Source of the DNA: Desulfobacterales bacterium
GTDB lineage: Bacteria > Desulfobacterota > Desulfobacteria > Desulfobacterales > ETH-SRB1
Assembly (NCBI GenBank): GCA_030017395.1
Contig: JASEIZ010000079.1
Location: 1-8,636 of the forward strand
Reading direction: 5' to 3'
Length of the DNA stretch: 8,636 nucleotides
Shown: in pieces, positions 6,456 to 8,636 of the stretch
Position numbering within the stretch: the stretch's first letter is position 1
How the letters are laid out: each line of letters begins with the position of its first letter
Program-made: the position numbers and the translations under genes
Notes under the pieces: generated by a model
Seen by the model: only the letters and a program-made list of their open reading frames with translations
Database searches by the model: none
What the model was told of the DNA's origin: nothing

Positions 6456-6560
6456 CTATAAAAACTTCGGCTTAACAGCTATAACCTCCAGTGAAGACCC
6501 CCAAAGAAGCCTCCCACCTGAAATTAAATCCGTTAATTTTCCCATTATTTCATCTGTTAA
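6456..6560 (-). pseudogene. Methyltransferase 3'-end remnant 2 (short fragment)
   Basis: The minus strand encodes KLTDLISGGRLLWGSS and LEVIA before a TAG at 6458-6456, the same C-terminus as in the 8130-8606 fragment. Over about 69 aligned bases (6484-6552) I count about 11 mismatches, mostly at third codon positions. Upstream the homology ends after a 24-bp internal duplication: ATCCGTTAATTT at 6528 is echoed by ATCTGTTAATTT at 6552. No N-terminal part remains before the end of the second ATPase gene at 6607. The + strand reading frame across this stretch is not treated as a gene. The 209-bp gap between the two ATPase genes holds this remnant and no clear terminator. Confidence 0.75.
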
Positions 6561-6606
6561 TTTCCGCTCTGCCCGCCATGGATTTCCTTGTTTTGTTAAG
6601 CAGAAT

Positions 6607-7983
6607 TTAGATTTCACTTGCGGCCTGGGCTATTAGACGTCTTGTTTGACCTACCATATATAATGGCAGGGAAAGTAATCGAAAAGGTGTATTTTGCCGA
6701 TCCGGCAGTGTAGTTAATCCCTTAAAAAAAGAAGGGGGTTCGCTATTAAAGCGGACACACATACCGGGACGTTTTTCATTAATAAATATTTGAAGAGATT
6801 TCAGGCTTCCGCTTTTGCCGGCTTTAACTTCAACAGGAACAATGCGCGCGCCTTCTGCTATCACATAGTCAACTTCAGCCGAAGATCCTTTCTTTTCTCT
6901 AATCCAGTAATGTAGTTCAGGTTCCTTAAAGAATTGTTGAGAAAATAACAAATGCTGCCCAATATACTGCTCACAAATACTACCTGAATTAACCAGCATA
7001 ACATCCTCAACTTTTTCATAATCAAGCAGATTCAAACCACACGCAGTTGACATTATACCAACATCAAGAAAAATTATTTTAAATTTTTTAGCATCAGCAG
7101 TCGCGCCGATAGGAATTCCAATACATGATGAATGGTAAACTCTATATGCTAAACGCGCAAGACAAAGCAGATTCAAAGTCTTAGCCAGATATCCGGCTCT
7201 TTCGTAACGATCAATATTCACATATTTAAACTTAGTACCGACAACAAGTGGTATTTTTTTAAACAAAAGCTGAAGCCTCTGATTTTTAACCCGCCTGCCG
7301 TATTTATTGAAATCATCCTGAAAAGTTGTAAATAGAGCGTGTTTGACTGATTCGCACTCCTGCCATGAACGGCTTTCTAAATAGGTTGAGACAGGTTCAG
7401 GCATGCCGCCGGTAACAAAAAATGTCCGCATCAACTCTATAAGCTGTAAATGAACCGGGATTGGGATACTACCCTGATAATTAAAATCAGCAAGAAATGA
7501 AACCAGGTTATCTTTTCCGGATGCAAGTAGAAACTCTTCAAACTGCATAGGCCCCAGGTACAAATATTCTATACGACCAACCGGCATGGAAAAAGACGGT
7601 TCTTCAAATACAAATTCCAATAATGAACCGGCCGCAATTATATACTGCTCTGGAATTTCCTCGTAAAAATATCGTAGTGAGCCCAATACTTCCGGGGCAG
7701 CCTGAACTTCATCAAGAAAAATAAGTGTTTTCCCGCCGGATATTGGAATATTGAATTGTAATTCAAGCAATTGAATTATTTTATGAGGTTTGTTGGAAGA
7801 AAAAAGCAATGCAATATCAGGTTCCTGTTCAAAATTTATTTCCAGCAGCCGATTAAAATGTTTTCCGGCAAAGGATCTGACTAAATATGTCTTTCCAACC
7901 TGCCGAGCGCCTCGAATTACCAATGGCTTGCGATGTTTACTCGATTTCCATTTCTTTAGATATTCAGATGCAAAACGATACAT
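6607..7983 (-). CDS. AAA_14/DUF4143-family ATPase (second copy, nuclease-like motif intact)
   Basis: Second P-loop ATPase of the same broad family, 458 aa, from a clearly different subgroup than its neighbour. The ATG at 7983-7981 has AAGGA upstream as ribosome binding site. Walker A is RGARQVGKTYL (24-34, K31-T32), Walker B TLIFLDEVQ (86-94, D91-E92), with sensor-like AAGSLLEF (117-124), VGRIEY (135-140) and the family motif TGGMPEPV (191-198). The DUF4143 C-terminus keeps a complete PD-(D/E)XK-like set: E338 in CEQYIGQHLL, D372 in AEVDYV, and E385-V-K387 in PVEVKAG. It ends with LPLYMVGQ (439-446), a typical family ending. Role unknown; family members have been suggested to act in DNA- or toxin-related processes, but nothing in the window decides this. 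The gene converges on the first ATPase. A long inverted repeat lies in its promoter region. Confidence 0.9.
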   Translation of the reverse strand: MYRFASEYLKKWKSSKHRKPLVIRGARQVGKTYLVRSFAGKHFNRLLEINFEQEPDIALLFSSNKPHKIIQLLELQFNIPISGGKTLIFLDEVQAAPEVLGSLRYFYEEIPEQYIIAAGSLLEFVFEEPSFSMPVGRIEYLYLGPMQFEEFLLASGKDNLVSFLADFNYQGSIPIPVHLQLIELMRTFFVTGGMPEPVSTYLESRSWQECESVKHALFTTFQDDFNKYGRRVKNQRLQLLFKKIPLVVGTKFKYVNIDRYERAGYLAKTLNLLCLARLAYRVYHSSCIGIPIGATADAKKFKIIFLDVGIMSTACGLNLLDYEKVEDVMLVNSGSICEQYIGQHLLFSQQFFKEPELHYWIREKKGSSAEVDYVIAEGARIVPVEVKAGKSGSLKSLQIFINEKRPGMCVRFNSEPPSFFKGLTTLPDRQNTPFRLLSLPLYMVGQTRRLIAQAASEI

Positions 7984-8022
7984 ATAAATCCTTGGGTTAA
8001 GATTTTATAAGGGGTGTCTTAT

Positions 8023-8068
8023 TTATTGTTTATGACATTTTTAGGGGTTACTATGTCATAAACAATAA
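8023..8068. promoter_or_regulatory. 16-bp perfect inverted repeat upstream of the second ATPase (candidate operator)
   Basis: Arms TTATTGTTTATGACAT (8023-8038) and ATGTCATAAACAATAA (8053-8068) are perfectly complementary, separated by 14 nt. They lie 40-85 bp upstream of the ATPase start. The right arm overlaps the candidate -10 and spacer of the minus-strand promoter. Centre-to-centre spacing is 30 bp, about three helical turns, so a dimeric regulator could bind both arms on one face. Confidence 0.7.
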
Positions 8069-8078
8069 TAAAAGTAAA
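8050..8078 (-). promoter_or_regulatory. Candidate promoter of the second ATPase
   Basis: Minus strand: -35 TTTACT (8078-8073), 17-nt spacer, -10 CATAGT (8055-8050). Each box matches four of six consensus bases. A start near 8043 would fall between the arms of the inverted repeat, leaving a leader of about 60 nt before the ATG at 7983. Confidence 0.5.
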
Positions 8079-8129
8079 GGTTTTTTGTGATTGGAATTGG
8101 GATTGGTTTTTCAAGGACAACGAAAATTT

Positions 8130-8606
8130 CTACCTTTTTCTTGCAATCACCTCCAGTGAAGACCCCCAGAGGAGCCTACCGCCGGAAATTAAATCTGTTA
8201 ATTTCTCCGCTGTTTCAATTATCCTCGTAACAAAATTAAACACAGGAAAAGAGCTGATCAAACTTTCCCCGGAAAGACTCGCATTATTGATCACAACATC
8301 TTTAAAACCATGATCAGACAACAGTTTTCTTACAAATGCCGGCATGAAGGAGAATTCGTGAAAGACCAGAAATCTTCGGGACAAATCGCCCAGTCCAAGT
8401 TTTGAAGCCATCCGATAAGTCCGTGTGTGCAAAAGACCATTTGGAAAGCGAAAATAAACAATGCCTCCCTGTTTAAGTAAATTAAAAGCCCTCTTAACTT
8501 CTTCCCAAGGCTCAGCCGAATGATCAAGGACATTGATGAAAGTGATTACATCAAATTTGCTATTCTCATCATATTCTTGAAGAACTCGTAAAAAGTCCCG
8601 AAATCG
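8130..8606 (-). pseudogene. SAM-dependent methyltransferase, C-terminal fragment (5' part lost)
   Basis: The reading frame runs from just below an in-frame TGA (8609-8607) to a TAG (8132-8130), 158 residues. Visible are FDVITFINVLDHSAEPWEEV and, soon after, LLKQGGIVYFRFPNG. These are the central and late motifs of class I methyltransferases of the Methyltransf_11/23 type, followed by a C-terminal region ending in KLTDLISGG and SSLEVIARKR. The N-terminal SAM-binding glycine motif is absent. At about 8581 the sequence passes into a palindromic repeat supplying the stop, and there is no plausible start before the first ATG deep in the fragment (RMASKL). It therefore looks 5'-truncated by the repeat, unless a separate upstream half lies outside the window. 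The substrate cannot be told from the sequence. Two shorter copies of its 3' end lie at 4682-4922 and 6456-6560. Confidence 0.8.
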
Positions 8607-8636
8607 TCATGCCGGACTTGATCCGGCATCCAGAAC
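8581..8636. repeat. REP-like palindromic repeat at the right edge
   Basis: Contains the perfect inverted repeat ATGCCGGA (8609-8616), loop CTTGA, TCCGGCAT (8622-8629), with TCGTAAAAAGTCCCG on its left and CCAGAAC on its right. Its GC-rich core contrasts with the surroundings. Palindromes of the form GTCATGCCGGACTTGATCC are familiar as dispersed elements in many proteobacterial genomes (general knowledge, not searched). The element may continue past the window. It carries the stop that truncates the methyltransferase frame. Confidence 0.75.

Noticed and set aside
6379..6636. 85-aa + strand frame after the first ATPase
   Set aside because: It overlaps the ATPase end and then translates the antisense of methyltransferase remnant 2, whose conserved frame is on the minus strand. 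No ribosome binding site was seen.
4715..8240. CRISPR or phage attachment site explanation for the three repeats
   Set aside because: The copies are over 1.6 kb apart, longer and more diverged than CRISPR repeats. There is no integrase, tRNA gene or identical att core in the window. An att-like role stays only a speculation under the findings.
8330..8533. 67-aa minus-strand frame overlapping the methyltransferase fragment
   Set aside because: The overlapping frame carries clear methyltransferase motifs and this one shows none, so it is a shadow.

Overview
The window suggests a Gram-negative bacterium of the Desulfobacterota (former Deltaproteobacteria, most like Desulfobacterales). This rests on gene order, moderately AT-rich coding sequence, and intergenic repeat types (7-bp tandem repeats, short GC-rich palindromes) that I associate with that group. 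The taxonomic call is inference, not proof.

Positions 1-4480 (minus strand) hold the start of a dcw (division and cell wall) operon in its standard order, read right to left: mraZ, rsmH (mraW), ftsL, ftsI (pbpB), and the first 284 codons of murE, which runs off the left edge. Junctions are tight: a 4-nt gap, a 1-nt overlap (TAATG), then 4-nt overlaps ATGA and GTGA. A good sigma70-like promoter (TTGACA-N17-TTTTAT) lies upstream of mraZ, followed by 10-bp-periodic repeats that look like the MraZ operator. The oddity here is a perfect-phase 7-bp tandem repeat (nine units) at the 3' end of rsmH. It gives RsmH a low-complexity tail, and it sits exactly where gain of one unit or loss of two would fuse RsmH to FtsL in frame.

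Positions 4481-8636 are an accessory, partly decayed region. Two P-loop ATPases of the AAA_14/DUF4143 type lie convergently: one on + (5108-6397) and one on - (6607-7983). Each has its own promoter region with an inverted repeat. Three copies of the same stretch, the 3' end of a SAM-dependent methyltransferase gene read on the minus strand, occur in direct orientation at about 4682-4922, 6456-6560 and 8130-8606. They border both ATPase modules. The first copy is broken by a palindromic element and a frame change. The second is a short remnant with an internal duplication. The third is longer but lacks its N-terminal SAM-binding half, because it runs into a REP-like palindromic repeat carrying an in-frame stop at the right edge.

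The left half is ordinary peptidoglycan and divisome housekeeping: transcriptional control by MraZ, 16S rRNA methylation by RsmH, septal recruitment by FtsL, transpeptidation by FtsI, and addition of the third stem-peptide residue by MurE. The right half shows repeated insertion or recombination at methyltransferase 3' ends next to ATPases of unknown cellular role.
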